Origin: Melastoma dodecandrum
Taxonomy: Eukaryota; Streptophyta; Magnoliopsida; Myrtales; Melastomataceae
DNA: 64,000 nt
Assembly: GCA_029817715.1 (NCBI GenBank)
Contig: JARUPY010000088.1
Span: 1,178,001 to 1,242,000 of the forward strand
Reading direction: 5' to 3'
The position numbers and the translations under genes are program-made. The notes under the pieces were generated by a model. It searched no databases, was not told the DNA's origin, and worked only from the letters and a program-made list of their open reading frames with translations. This document shows, in pieces, positions 1-10,583 of the stretch (position 1 is its first letter; each line of letters begins with the position of its first letter).

Positions 1-77
1 CCTCCTAATAATCTTCGTCTGTAATAATACGAAGTGTGAGCTATGAATTACGCTCCTTACATGATCGGGACATGCAG

Positions 78-576
78 GTCTCTTCTGGTTATGCGAGGGA
101 ATAGCGCGGACATGGCACGGCACGTCATGTGCCCCTGTCCGAACAAGAGGGTTGCCATCACTTTCTTCAGGGTGCGACCCGAGTGTAACCAAGTCTCGTC
201 CCCAACAGTTACTAGTCCTACAGGAGCCATGACGCTGTGGCAACCAGGAAACCAGAGCCCTACCGCAATCCCTAATGGAACCCTCAACGGCTACGAAGCA
301 TTAGATATCATCCCACCCAGAGGAGTTCTACATGCTCCTGTAGTCATGTTGGCCACCCCGGTCTGTCCCATGGTTCTGAGCCCAAAAATGATTCAGCAGG
401 GGGGTACTGGCGTATTCCTCCCATGGGCTGTCTCGCCGAGGAAGCCCGTGAAGCACCTTCCTCCACGAGCACAGAGAGGACGTTTTCTCGCGCTGCAATC
501 TAACAGGGAAACACGCATATCGGATTCGAATTCTAAGCCAAAGGTCACTTCTGAGGGAAACAGCGTCTCTCCATGA
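78..576 (+). CDS. ALKBH10B: ALKBH10B-like RNA demethylase, 3'-terminal exon (5' part outside window)
   Basis: Last coding exon of a 2-oxoglutarate/Fe(II)-dependent dioxygenase of the plant ALKBH9/10 family, which removes N6-methyladenosine from mRNA. The exon opens after an acceptor AG at 76-77, giving the family's SLLVMRGNSADMARHV segment and then RVAITFFRVRP, the end of the double-stranded beta-helix core. It continues into the long low-complexity tail typical of ALKBH10, with the conserved GTGVFLPWAV and RKPVKHLPPRAQRGRFLAL blocks, and stops at 574-576. The iron-binding HxD motif and most of the catalytic domain must lie upstream of the window. The frame before 78 holds a stop at 22-24, so bases 1-77 are intron. 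Assignment to the family is strong; the choice of ALKBH10B over its paralogues is from memory of tail motifs. Confidence 0.8.
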
Positions 577-1663
577 AAAGAGACGGAACGCCGCAATGCT
601 CGTGCTGCAGGGTGTAAAGGGGGAGGAAGCTGCGGCCGTAATAGATTGCTGGAATAGGTTCTTCTTTATTCTGTGTCGGTAGGTGGAGCCTTCTGCCGCT
701 TGTAATGTCAAGGAAGATCAGACGAAACAGGCACTAGTTTTTTCGACCAAGCCGTCATAGTCTGCTGAGAAATTTTCAGATTGAGGTTAGCAGCTTCATT
801 TTTAACCGGTGATCTCTTGGAGTTTGGGGTTTGTTCAGTTTGAACATGTAGAGCAAAAGGGAATTTTGTAGTTTCAAAGTCTTTTCACTTTTCCTTCTTG
901 GGTGTTTTCTTCTGATTTAAAAACTGTACATCTTTTAAGTCTTCTGGGTTTCGGCAGAAGAAAGAATGGGCGAATCTAATGCCGTTTTACAGCACGGGAA
1001 TCGAACTATCATCGACAAATTTTGTTGTGGATACGCATTTCAGACAACCTTGTTTGGCCAAGCGAAGGACAAGGACGATGGAAGCTGTCAAGGTTATGCA
1101 GGTTCAACATCGTCCTTGATATCCCAGCTCGGTTCATCTTCCTCTTAGGCGACGCTCGGCCTCTTTCTCAGTTCTTCCATTGTTAGGTCTAGGATCTGCG
1201 ACTCGAGAGTGGCAGTAGAGGTGCTACTGTCCTGTTTATGGAGGGGAATTCACCAAGAGATTCCGATTAGTGTTGCGATTTAGATTAGCCAATGCGACCA
1301 GTCAAGGGGTGAGTTGCGAATTTGTTGATAAAGCAACATTGTTCCTAAATTAAGATTTCAATAATGGGAAAATAGGCCGGCTGCATACTTAACCTTACAA
1401 TTTTGAACAGTTCTAATGTATCATTTTACCCATTGACACAAGAAAAGAAAAAGTGAAAGTAGAACATGGGATGCATTGCATGGCCCCCACTTTTTGACCA
1501 AGTTTTGAGCGAATTCCCTCCAAAAAGATTCATCCTTTGATTTCAGTGGAGCAGCTGATGGAACAGGGGAGACTTGGGGCCGATATCAGTCATTGCGCCG
1601 CCATGGAACCACCTGCTTGAAGCTCTCATAAAGCGTCTCCTGCCATTTTTACAGACATCAACA
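577..1663. other. Intergenic: ALKBH10B-like 3' UTR and spacer
   Basis: About 1.1 kb between the convergent ends of the ALKBH10B-like and DUF688 genes. The first few hundred bases are probably 3' UTR. A 60-codon frame at 966-1148 has no family resemblance that I recognise. Nothing else is supported. Confidence 0.5.
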
Positions 1664-2305
1664 TTAATCATGGAACTGCATTGCGTAATAGTTTGCATGG
1701 TGATGTAGTATTTGCTGCTGCATTGGAAGTGTTTTCTTGCACATTACCCACAACTTCTTCGTTGTCTCAGCAGCGAACTCCCTTCGGAAGGATGTCGAGA
1801 ACTCGTTCTCCACATCACCCTCACAGTCACCATCCCCTCTCTCGTGCAATATCCCCCACCTCATCGACCCCTCCTGCTTCTGCTGCTCTTCCTGCTTCTC
1901 TGGAGTGGACGGCCCCCTGCTACTACGAAACGATCCTCCGCCATTGAAGAACAACATCTTCCTGAAAGAGAAGGCCCTCACACTCCTGGTGCCCGCATCT
2001 GATCCCACGTATGGCCCGTCCAGGACGGTGTTTGGCGACGGCGTATTTGAGAACATCGAGCGGCTGCAGTCCCAAAGCCTCGGCGGAGGATCCAATGACC
2101 TGGGAGGGGCCACGTCCTCCGAATAGCATTGTTTCGGCTTCCCGGGAACTTCCTCCCACTGGAAGGGCACCGAGACGGGGGGTTGCACAGGTCGCTCGGG
2201 GGTTTCGACCGGCAACAGGGGCCGTTTCCTCTTGGGGTTGTGCCTATGGCTATGGGGCTTGTACATCACTACCGTCTCTGGTCTTTCAGTGTAGATTTTG
2301 GGCAT
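1664..2305 (-). CDS. DUF688 family protein
   Basis: Single-exon gene of 213 codons encoding a plant protein of unknown function. The diagnostic block is VPFQWEEVPGKPK at about residues 46-58, the N-terminal signature of DUF688 proteins (a short segment with W-E-x-x-P-G-x-P). Further on are a proline-rich stretch, a FSFRKMLFF block around residue 112, and a basic, Cys- and His-containing tail. The start is the first ATG of the frame. No signal peptide or membrane segment is visible. It converges on the ALKBH10B-like gene and is divergent from RRP4. Family placement is from the motif; the biochemical role is unknown. Confidence 0.75.
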   Translation of the reverse strand: MPKIYTERPETVVMYKPHSHRHNPKRKRPLLPVETPERPVQPPVSVPFQWEEVPGKPKQCYSEDVAPPRSLDPPPRLWDCSRSMFSNTPSPNTVLDGPYVGSDAGTRSVRAFSFRKMLFFNGGGSFRSSRGPSTPEKQEEQQKQEGSMRWGILHERGDGDCEGDVENEFSTSFRREFAAETTKKLWVMCKKTLPMQQQILHHHANYYAMQFHD

Positions 2306-2592
2306 TTTGGTGACGAAGGCATGCTTTGAATTTTTATTGTGACGAGGATTGGAGGAATCATTTCAACTTAAAGTGATAAAGCGATAAAAGCGAAAGTGAA
2401 CTGAAAATTTGAGATAAAGATTGATCGATGGTTAAAACTGTCAAAGTTTGGTTCTTTCCGAAAGTCTTTTTGAATTTGAATAGGATCTTTCTGTAGACAT
2501 TGCTTAAATTAAAGGACTGTAAATGTAAATTATGTAGTGAAGAGGAACACCGCCGTTCTTACAGGAGCATAACCCCCCGTGTCCGAACTAAA

Positions 2593-2600
2593 AAACCCTA
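2593..2600 (+). promoter_or_regulatory. Telo-box (AAACCCTA) upstream of RRP4
   Basis: An exact AAACCCTA core within AAAAAACCCTAGAC. Telo-boxes are common in 5' regions of plant ribosome-biogenesis and translation genes, which fits an RNA-exosome gene downstream. A second copy lies on the opposite strand at 2812-2819. Function is inferred only from position. Confidence 0.4.
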
Positions 2601-2811
2601 GACAGCCGCACCGCCGGTAGTCCGTGTCCTCTGGGAAGGCTTCGAGCTTTGCTTGGTCGGAGAAACGGTAATTACTGATGATGATGTCGGTTGGTTGCAT
2701 GTGTTGGCGTGAGAATTGTTTTTTTCTGTGGTTATGCCAAGTTCTCGCGCTGAAAAAGGAGTGTTTTTTTCTTACCGGTTTTGTGTGTTTTTGGTTTGGA
2801 AGAGGAAAGGT

Positions 2812-2819
2812 TAGGGTTT
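2812..2819 (-). promoter_or_regulatory. Telo-box, reverse orientation (TAGGGTTT)
   Basis: Exact reverse complement of AAACCCTA within GGTTAGGGTTTGG, about 620 bases before the RRP4 start. Together with the copy at 2593 it makes a paired arrangement, which is usual for this element. Confidence 0.35.
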
Positions 2820-3436
2820 GGTTTGAGTACTGTCTATAGTCTTTCCCGGCTTCTCCGTATGGGTTTTGGTTATGGAATCCGAACGGATGAGGTGATTGCG
2901 TAAGAATGTCACGACTGCGATGCGGGTAAAATCCCGGTACCCATGTAGGATTGTAGGCGTGGCGATCTTTCTGTACGGGTACTTCGACCATTTTGAGGGC
3001 ACCCGCATTGGATGTGTGGGTAACTTTGTGTAGATTTTTGCTTTCAAGCTGTCGAAACGTCTAAGAGCTGTTGATTGGGGTTGTTTTGGGTGCTGGGTTT
3101 GTCCTTGGATATGCACAGCTTGGTCAACTTCCAGTGACAAATTTTTTTGTTGCTTACCTACGATTAGAAATGGGAACTATGTACCGTTGCTATAGTGCTG
3201 TGTCTAGGCTAGTATGGTTAAGGATGTGGCAGGACTTACTCAATGAGATAGGTGATGGCATGGTTTCAATGATGAAGGCCGAATGTCAGGAGAACTTTTT
3301 CCATATTAGTTGATTTGCGAGCCTCCGTGTTGAGATCTACCTTTCTTCAAGTTTCCATCTGAGGTCTTATTTTGTTGATTCTACAGATAAACGCAAAACA
3401 TTAGTTCGAGTCAGAGCTGAAGAAAATTGTTGAAAG

Positions 3437-5318
3437 ATGAGAGGTCTGCAGCTTCCACTCACTCAAACACAGAAAATAAGGTTGCAGAGAGCCTTGGAGA
3501 AGCTTGAGTCCCTGTCACTAAAGGCCAATACGAATGCCACTGTTACCATTGCCGACACTATTCCGGTTAACCACGATGATGGTTTTCTAAAGTACCTGAT
3601 TCACCCCTTTGCCTTTTTTTCCTTACTGTGACCTTTTGCTAGTTTTCCTTATTGTTTATTTTCAAATCATTCAGGGGCCACGGTACATTGGATGTCGATG
3701 GTGAAGTAATTGCCACAGTATGCGGAGTTGTTGAACGAATAAATAAATTAGTCTATATCCGCACTCTCAGAGCTAGGTAAGCACGAGACAATACATTGGC
3801 ATCCTTGTTTACTACTCCGGACAGTTTGTCTTTTTTTTCATTCTCCATACTATATATTTAGTTGCATTTACTGTATTGTTAACAGGTACAAGCCAGAGGT
3901 TGGAGATATAGTTGTTGGACGAGTTGTCGAGGTATTGAGGATATCAATCTTTGTCATGGTGGTTCACCACCAGTTTTCTTCTAATATATGATAGAATCAT
4001 AATTGCCATCGTAGATTTGGGGCTGATAATTAGTTGGGACCATCATACAGATGCTCTTGTGATCGTACTTTGTTGCCTCTTCAAATGATGTCTATTTGGA
4101 ACTGATATATGGTGTTTTACTTCTCAGGTTGTTCCTAAACGTTGGAAATTGAACATAAATTATAGCCAGGATGCTGTTTTGATGCTTTCCTCAATTAATT
4201 TACCAGATGGCATTCAGGTAAATAGCAGGTACTTCTGTTGTGTTGCTAATTTACCAGATGGCATTCAAACGAGGTTGTTATGTACCTAGTTTTTTCTTTT
4301 TTTGGTGGAGCGGGTGATGAGAACATTTGATGTTGCCTACTGATTTAAAATATTGTTTGAAATGTTAGCGACGACGAACGGCTGAGGATGAGCTTAACAT
4401 GCGGGTTGTTTTCGAAGAAAATGATGTCATATGTGTAGGTCACCAACCTTGGATTTCAATTATTATTATTTTATTATAAAGACGGGCGACTTTGGGAGAT
4501 ATTGATTGATTCTTGTTACAGGCTGAAGTACGTGGTCTGCAGCATGATGGGATACACCTCCAGGCAAGAAGTCAAAAATATGGGAAGGTAGTTTTTGCGT
4601 CAGCAAGTAGTTTTTTTTATTGTGCCGCAGTTGTGTCTATTATTGGCCTCCGAAAGACTAAGTGGATCTACAATGTGATTTGTTAAAACAAGAAAAGGAC
4701 ACGAATCTGGAAATACTGGTTCTTTGATCATTATCTTCCTGGGGTGTATTTCTGATCCATAAACATTTTTGGTCAATGTTATTTCGATCATAATGCTGTA
4801 GACCTCTGTTCGTGGTTTTGGTTGATGCGTTTTATTTAATTGTTGCATTATCTAAATTGCAGCTCTGCAGCGGACAACTGCTTTCAGTTCCTCCGTATCT
4901 GGTGAAGAGAAGGAAGCAACATCTGCACCATCTCGACCAACTCGGAGTTGACTTGATACTCGGCTGTAACGGCTTCATATGGGTCGGCGAGCATGCAGAG
5001 CCCAAGGATGATATGCCAGTGGACCAAGAAAACGACACTGAACAAGATCTCAGCTCCAGGAAATACCCCACCACTCTTGAGGACCAGGAGCCTGCCTACA
5101 CTCCAATCGGGACTAGACAAAACATCTGCAGAATCGCCAATGCCATCCGGGTGGCATCGACTTTGGGCTTCACCATCACCGTCGAAACGATAATGGAGAC
5201 TTTTAACTTGAGCGCCTCCCTAAACACAGGCATACATGAGATGCTCGGGTCAGAGTTTTGCGTTTTGGTGGCGGAACAGGAGGCCGAGCGGCGGGGCAGG
5301 ACGAAGAGGGCAGGTTAA
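3437..5318 (+). CDS. RRP4: Exosome complex component RRP4
   Basis: Cap subunit of the RNA exosome, which processes and degrades RNA 3' to 5' in nucleus and cytoplasm. Seven coding exons: 3437-3591, 3675-3776, 3886-3931, 4128-4217, 4369-4434, 4522-4587, 4863-5318; 981 nt, 326 residues, close to the usual length. All junctions are GT-AG and keep phase. The protein begins MRGLQLPLTQTQKIRLQRAL, then has the N-terminal exosome domain (VTIADTIPVN), an S1 domain with KPEVGDIVVGRVVEV and KRWKLNINYSQDAVLMLSS, and a C-terminal KH-type domain with LGCNGFIWVGEH and TRQNICRIANAIR. The tail is basic (RRGRTKRAG). The gene appears intact. Confidence 0.93.
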
Positions 5319-7150
5319 GGAAAAACTTACAGAGGTTGAAGTTGTCTTGGCTGGTGTTTTTTGGGCTTTGTTTTCTTACATTGGTGAAGAAGAATGTCCA
5401 ATTCTTTATAGCCACTAAGGAAAAACAGCCCAAGCTTAGTGTCGTCATTAGATCAATTACTTCCCGATAATCATTTGATTCGATTTCATATAAATTTCCT
5501 ACTGTCTGTCTGGCGGTTGATGAAAGTTTCTTCCTTTAATTGATGAGTTCTGTCCTCCCAAAGAAGCCGCAGAAAGTCCCACCTTTTCCCCTTTTTCCTG
5601 AAATCGTGCAATCATTCCTTGTCCGAAGTTTAGGACTTAGAACTTGTTCAACCAATTTGGTCTCGAAATAAATATGCTTGCCCTACTCTGTGCTATATAT
5701 CATATTGCTGGCAAGTTGCATCCTTTGTCTAGCAATATCACAAGAAGATTGTGGCCCATGGTTGTCTTCATTTTTGCGACTATTTTACTGCTAGAATACT
5801 TAGTTTTATGGGAAAAATGCTCTGCATCGCCAACTGCAAGTGAGGCTATTGGTGGCAAAGTTTAATCTTACATCTACATTCTGCGAAAGCTGTTGTCTTG
5901 GTGAGATATCCTATTGACTCCCATAAATAAACCAATTTCACAGAATTCATGATTTTATCTTCCTCCATAGTTTAGCTGGTTCGTGGGCCACCTAATTAAC
6001 GTTCTCGAGTATCTTTGTCGTGTCGAATGGTGGGCTTTTATGTGCTCTGTGTACCAAAAGAGTATGTAAATGTGATACTGTTTGCTGCAGGTCTTGTAAT
6101 TGATGATTCTCGAATGCGTATCAGCTACTTCGGTATTTATGCTCAAATTTTGCCTCCTTGACGACTGGAGTCTTTGGTCTAGGGTTTCAATGTCAATGAA
6201 GCCTGTGCAGGAGTGCTGAGCTGCGGCGGACTGGTGTCAGTGCTACTGTTCTCACCAATGAGAAAGATTGTGTGGAGAAATAGGCTTCATTGGGCACAAT
6301 CTCTCTGTCAATGTCGAGGGTGCTAGTTTTCAGTTTGAGGCATTGCTATTGCACAGCCATTTTTGGATGGGCGGGTGCTCGTATGCATGACCAGGTCTAG
6401 TCTATTCAGGACAGTCTCAAGGACACCAGATGAGCAGACATACGGAACACAACCGGCCTATTCATTGCTTAGCCATTACATTTCTCCTTTTTTCGGCCTA
6501 CCAGGACCCTAGTTCAGTGCAAGGTCGAGATGCTTGGCCGAGAGTTCAAGCCAAAGGCAATGATTCTTTCGGGTCTGACGACTTGCAGTTTTAGAGTTGG
6601 TTGTTTAGTCTTCGATTGGAAACTACACTGTCGTTGCTTTCGGGAGATCTTTCCTCCTAACCTTTGGTGATGTTGCACTTTGCCTTAGGTGTGTACAGAA
6701 ATAACAGAGAACCTCATTATTCTTTGTGTTATTGTATTTTGTAAATATTTCTACGAATGGAATCCAGATTTAAGTGCTGTCAACAGGTTGCCATCTGAAC
6801 ACTGTAATGGCCAGTTTTACAAGCATTGGGGAACTCCCAATTTTTCCTTGAAATCTAGGCTCGCACTAATCCTCTGGAAGGAACGGCATGAATCATGTCA
6901 TCAGCAAGCTTCTTGAAAAATGTTAAAAGGACCGAAATCCATTCCTACTAGGAGACCGATCGGATACATGGGGGGTTAAAAGCATGAACATTTCATCAAT
7001 CCTAACACAAGGAACAGAAAGGAAGACTTTAAGCTACATATGGAAAACAGCCCAAATCTGCCAGTCATTCAATGACAAATAACAAAACTTGAGAAGAGTC
7101 CTACTTTTCCATTGTTTCTTGACATAAGAGCCAGCGTTACATGGAAGGCT
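5319..7150. other. Intergenic between RRP4 and MBD4 (convergent)
   Basis: About 1.8 kb holding the 3' UTRs of the two converging genes. Short open frames here, such as 5644-5865 and 6689-6916, show no recognisable domain. No repeat, RNA gene or transposon terminus is evident. Confidence 0.5.
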
Positions 7151-8855
7151 TCAATCTTGGTCCTTGGCAGTTTTGGGTCTCTTGTTGCCACTGGCTGAGC
7201 CTTTCTTCCCCACGTGATCCGGTATGGTTTCATCCATCACCTTCGGGCAGTGAAAACTGAAGTCCGCTACCGACATGCCTTTGTATTGAGGATTCGCATC
7301 CAGGAAAGCCGAGACTTCATTAAGGGTTCTCATCTTCTTACCCGTGGGGGCGACATAGTAGGCATCTAGTTTCGAGAAATCTTTTCGCAGAACCAAGTTC
7401 CTCTTGAAACCCTCTGGAGTCTTCGGGATGTTGGGTTTGTCAATGACCCATGTCCTGGTGGCATCATATTCGATGTCAGCAGGATCACTGCATGATTTAC
7501 CAGGCTTTCTGTTGCAAGTAAATGGCTTATCCTTGAATTTACTCCTGATGTCCTCATACTCTTCCTGAGAGTCGATCACCCTCCATTTGAAGCACTTTTC
7601 ACATTGCACAGCGTATATATCAATTGAGCCACCTGATGATCCAAGTTTCTGAAAGAAAATTCAAATTAATGCAGCTAGGATAGTTAGAAGAAACCTCGAC
7701 CAGAACACAAGAATTTACCAATTACACAAAGCGGACACCCCAAAGATGAATTAATTAAAAAGAGGTGCGAAAAAATTAAGTGAACCGGATATGTTAATGC
7801 TTGGAAATTCTATTCCATATATCCCATGTGATGGATGGGACAGCATTTGAGTGAAAAAACCCAAAAAGGAATTGTCTAACTACATCATACTTTTAGTCCT
7901 ATACCAAATCTAGAGCGCTTTTGCTATGCAGCCCTGCCACGTGTTAATGCCCAATGTTTAGCTTAGACACCATAAACACCATGCACACCGGATAATTCCA
8001 ATGGTTGGACTTTCAACACGAGCTGCGTTCAACTTTAGAATATATGTCGAAGATCAAATTTAGATTGAAGCTGAGCTCGAGCTCTCCAGTTAGTAAGCTC
8101 AGCTCGAAACATTCATAGCCAGGCCGAAGTTACATCAGGATATCTCGAACAAACCGTTTCCAGTAGAAGGGAAACCGACAAAGAAAAATAACTTTCATTC
8201 AATGCAACAAGCATGTTGCTTATCCGGATGCTTCACAGTAGCATGGCACACGGGCAACAATCGAAATGGTAAATAACAGAAACCTCAGAGTTCAAAGACC
8301 CCGTATATGACATAAAACCATAACACACAAAAGTTCAGTCCCGATCAACATGCTTTTCTTTTTCCATGCAACAACTAACAACAAGCAGGTCGAAATCGAG
8401 AGAAACCAAAGACCAGGCCATCCTTGTCGGCATGAATATCCTACGCTCCTCCGATGCATTCTACAAGATTGATCAACAGCAATCCACCACAACATCCCTC
8501 TCCTAAACAAAACACAAAGCAAATTCCGCCATCTTTCCGTGAAATCTCGTGGAACCCGAACGATCCACGACGAACAAACCCCCTTTCAAACGAACACCAA
8601 ATTCCACCGAAGCGATCCCTTTCTCCCATCCCCACAAAATTTCCCATTCCAAACGAGACCCAAGAGATCTCACGACCCGAATCCAACCCCCACATTCCCT
8701 CAGCAGACGAAGACCCCAACAACACGAGATTCAGACAAAAACAAGCGAATCGGAGAAAAGGGTGGGTGGGGAATGGGGGGAGGGATGTGGGGAGGGAGGA
8801 AAGGCGGTACCTTGGCGGAGGATGACTTAGGGTTTTCGGGGGTATCCACCTTCAT
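7151..8855 (-). CDS. MBD4: Methyl-CpG-binding domain protein MBD4 (CW zinc finger)
   Basis: Two coding exons on the minus strand, 8853-8855 start: exon 1 at 8811-8855 (15 codons), exon 2 at 7151-7648, joined in phase 0 across a 1,162-bp GT-AG intron; 180 residues, matching the small plant MBD2/MBD4 type. Residues about 25-65 form a CW-type zinc finger (YAVQCEKCFKWRVI, then two further Cys at FTCNR and KSCSDP), a module that binds methylated histone H3K4 in relatives. Residues about 70-135 form the MBD (TWVIDKPNIPKTPEGFKR, YYVAPTGKKMRT). The tail is a basic KKGSASGNKRPKTAKDQD, a likely nuclear signal. Nuclear chromatin role is inferred from family. The gene appears intact. Confidence 0.9.
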
Positions 8856-9725
8856 CCTTTTCCTCTGTCTCTCTTTTTCGGTTAGTTGAGGGGTTTCCTC
8901 TCTTTCGAAGTCTTCTTGTTCTTCATATTCTGCCGGCTGGCTCTCTCTCTCTCTGTGTAATAAAATTCCCCCTTGGTTCTCTTTTACACTACCAAACCAA
9001 GCTTAGCTCGATTTTCCGACGTGGAAAACAGGCAAATACAGATTAAAAAATATCCATGAAATTTGACTATTTCAGATTTGAGAGGAATTTTATATTATAT
9101 CACCCCAACCACACCCAAAATGTATTATTATTACATGGGCTTTTAGGGCCTCCTAATCCTTTGATCCTCATTACATGTTTCTTGCCATCCTCGGCCTTTG
9201 TCCATCTTGTGGGGTCAAAATGACAGCCAATCCAGCGGCGCAAAATGACACTCATCATTATATCATCTACTCCTACTTAGCTAGGATGAAGATTCTCAGA
9301 TCAATTCAAAACATTTAATCAAACCGTTTTCTTCTCTTTTGGTACATTAGATTTTGGGGATTCTTCAATTGATTTGAGCGACAGTGATGGTGATAATGGA
9401 AAGCGATCTTTCTTCTTAGCCGCTTCATCACTCTTTCTTTTCTTCTCCTATTTCTTCTTCTTTGCATGGATGATGATGCAAAACCTAAAGGTAAACTAAT
9501 CACAAAGCTAATCATAAAAATTGGGAAGTTGACTCCATTGAAACGATTAAACAAAAGAAGAAGAAAAAAGGGGTTGGGGAGGAGGCACAATCTGGGGTTT
9601 GAATCCCAATCCCAATCCCAATGAAAGAAAGGAAAGAAACCTCGTGAGTTTGGTTTTCCATTTGCCTTAAACCAAACGGCAAGTCGGGCATGAAATTTAA
9701 GACCCAGATTCCATTTATTACTACA

Positions 9726-9752
9726 ATTATTATTATTATTATTATTATTATT
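9726..9752. repeat. (ATT)9 microsatellite
   Basis: Nine uninterrupted ATT units, likely length-polymorphic between individuals. Confidence 0.85.
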
Positions 9753-10078
9753 ACAATCAGGGGAGTTTAAGTTACAAGTAAGATACCCTTTTTTGCTGTT
9801 TGTGTCATCTGATCTGATCCGATCTGTGGTGTTTTCTTCCTGTTTGTGTTGTGTTGGGTTGTCTCATGCCATCCCATCCCATCCCATCCCATGGAACTTA
9901 CAACTAAAGTACTCACAAACTCATACTAAAAAAGTAGCTGCAATCCCACTTTTTGTTTTATGAGATATGTTACTACTAACCCCCTCAAAGGAAAAAAGAA
10001 AAGAAATGGAGGAGCAGTTGGCAATCGGCATCGAAGCATCTCCTTGTCTTTCTCCTCCTCATTTTTTACTACAACCTG

Positions 10079-10087
10079 CCACGTGTC
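10079..10087 (+). promoter_or_regulatory. G-box / ABRE-like element CCACGTGTC
   Basis: CACGTG core with ABRE-like flank, about 500 bases upstream of the DNase I-like coding start. bZIP or bHLH binding is possible; only the motif is seen. Confidence 0.3.
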
Positions 10088-10583
10088 GACTTCCTCTCCC
10101 CCCATATTGGAACTTTCTGTGTTGGGTGGGAGTGTTCTTCTCTTCTTCATGTGGTGTGGTGTGAGGTGAGGTGAGGTGGACTTAATAATTCCAATCTTTT
10201 AGAAGGGGAGTCAAATGGGTGTGTGGCAAATGTGTAGAACAACACAAATATGATTAAGAAAGGAGATGCCCCAATCTCCCCCAACTCAACTAATCCATCC
10301 ATCCCCTCTCTCTCCCTTGTAAGAAGAAAAGTAAATTACCAACAACAAAGGCAGAGGCCCCCGTCTCATTTCACTTCGTGTCTTGCAGTTCCTCATAATG
10401 TTTTGGCTTCGTCATCTCCCAGTCTCCCATCTCCCTCCTTCTGTAATAAAACTTGGGTGAATGCCAATGCGAATGCAAATGCAGACATCATCCCCAAAGC
10501 CGACACCAACACCAACACCATCCTCTGTTGTCACTCCCTCCTCCTCCTCCTCTCATCACCACCGCCGCCTCTGCATTCCCCAC

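Larger units (their letters stand above)
2306..3436. other. Shared upstream region of DUF688 and RRP4 genes
   Basis: A 1.1-kb divergent interval. It contains two telo-box type motifs (listed separately), expected in promoters of growth-related genes such as RRP4. A TTCTACAG at about 3379-3386 could be the acceptor of a 5' UTR intron of RRP4. No coding frame here resembles a known protein. Confidence 0.5.
8856..10583. other. Divergent intergenic region, MBD4 to DNase I-like gene
   Basis: A 1.7-kb promoter-type interval for two genes on opposite strands. It contains CT-rich stretches just upstream of MBD4 (8940-8955), an (ATT)n microsatellite, a short CATCC run at about 9868-9893, and a G-box/ABRE-like site at 10079. 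In-frame codons 10461-10583 could extend the DNase I-like protein by 41 residues but are low-complexity (Pro, Ser, His). Confidence 0.5.

Noticed and set aside
966..1148. Small frame of 60 codons downstream of the ALKBH10B-like gene
   Set aside because: No similarity to any family, no promoter-like context; most likely UTR or spacer.
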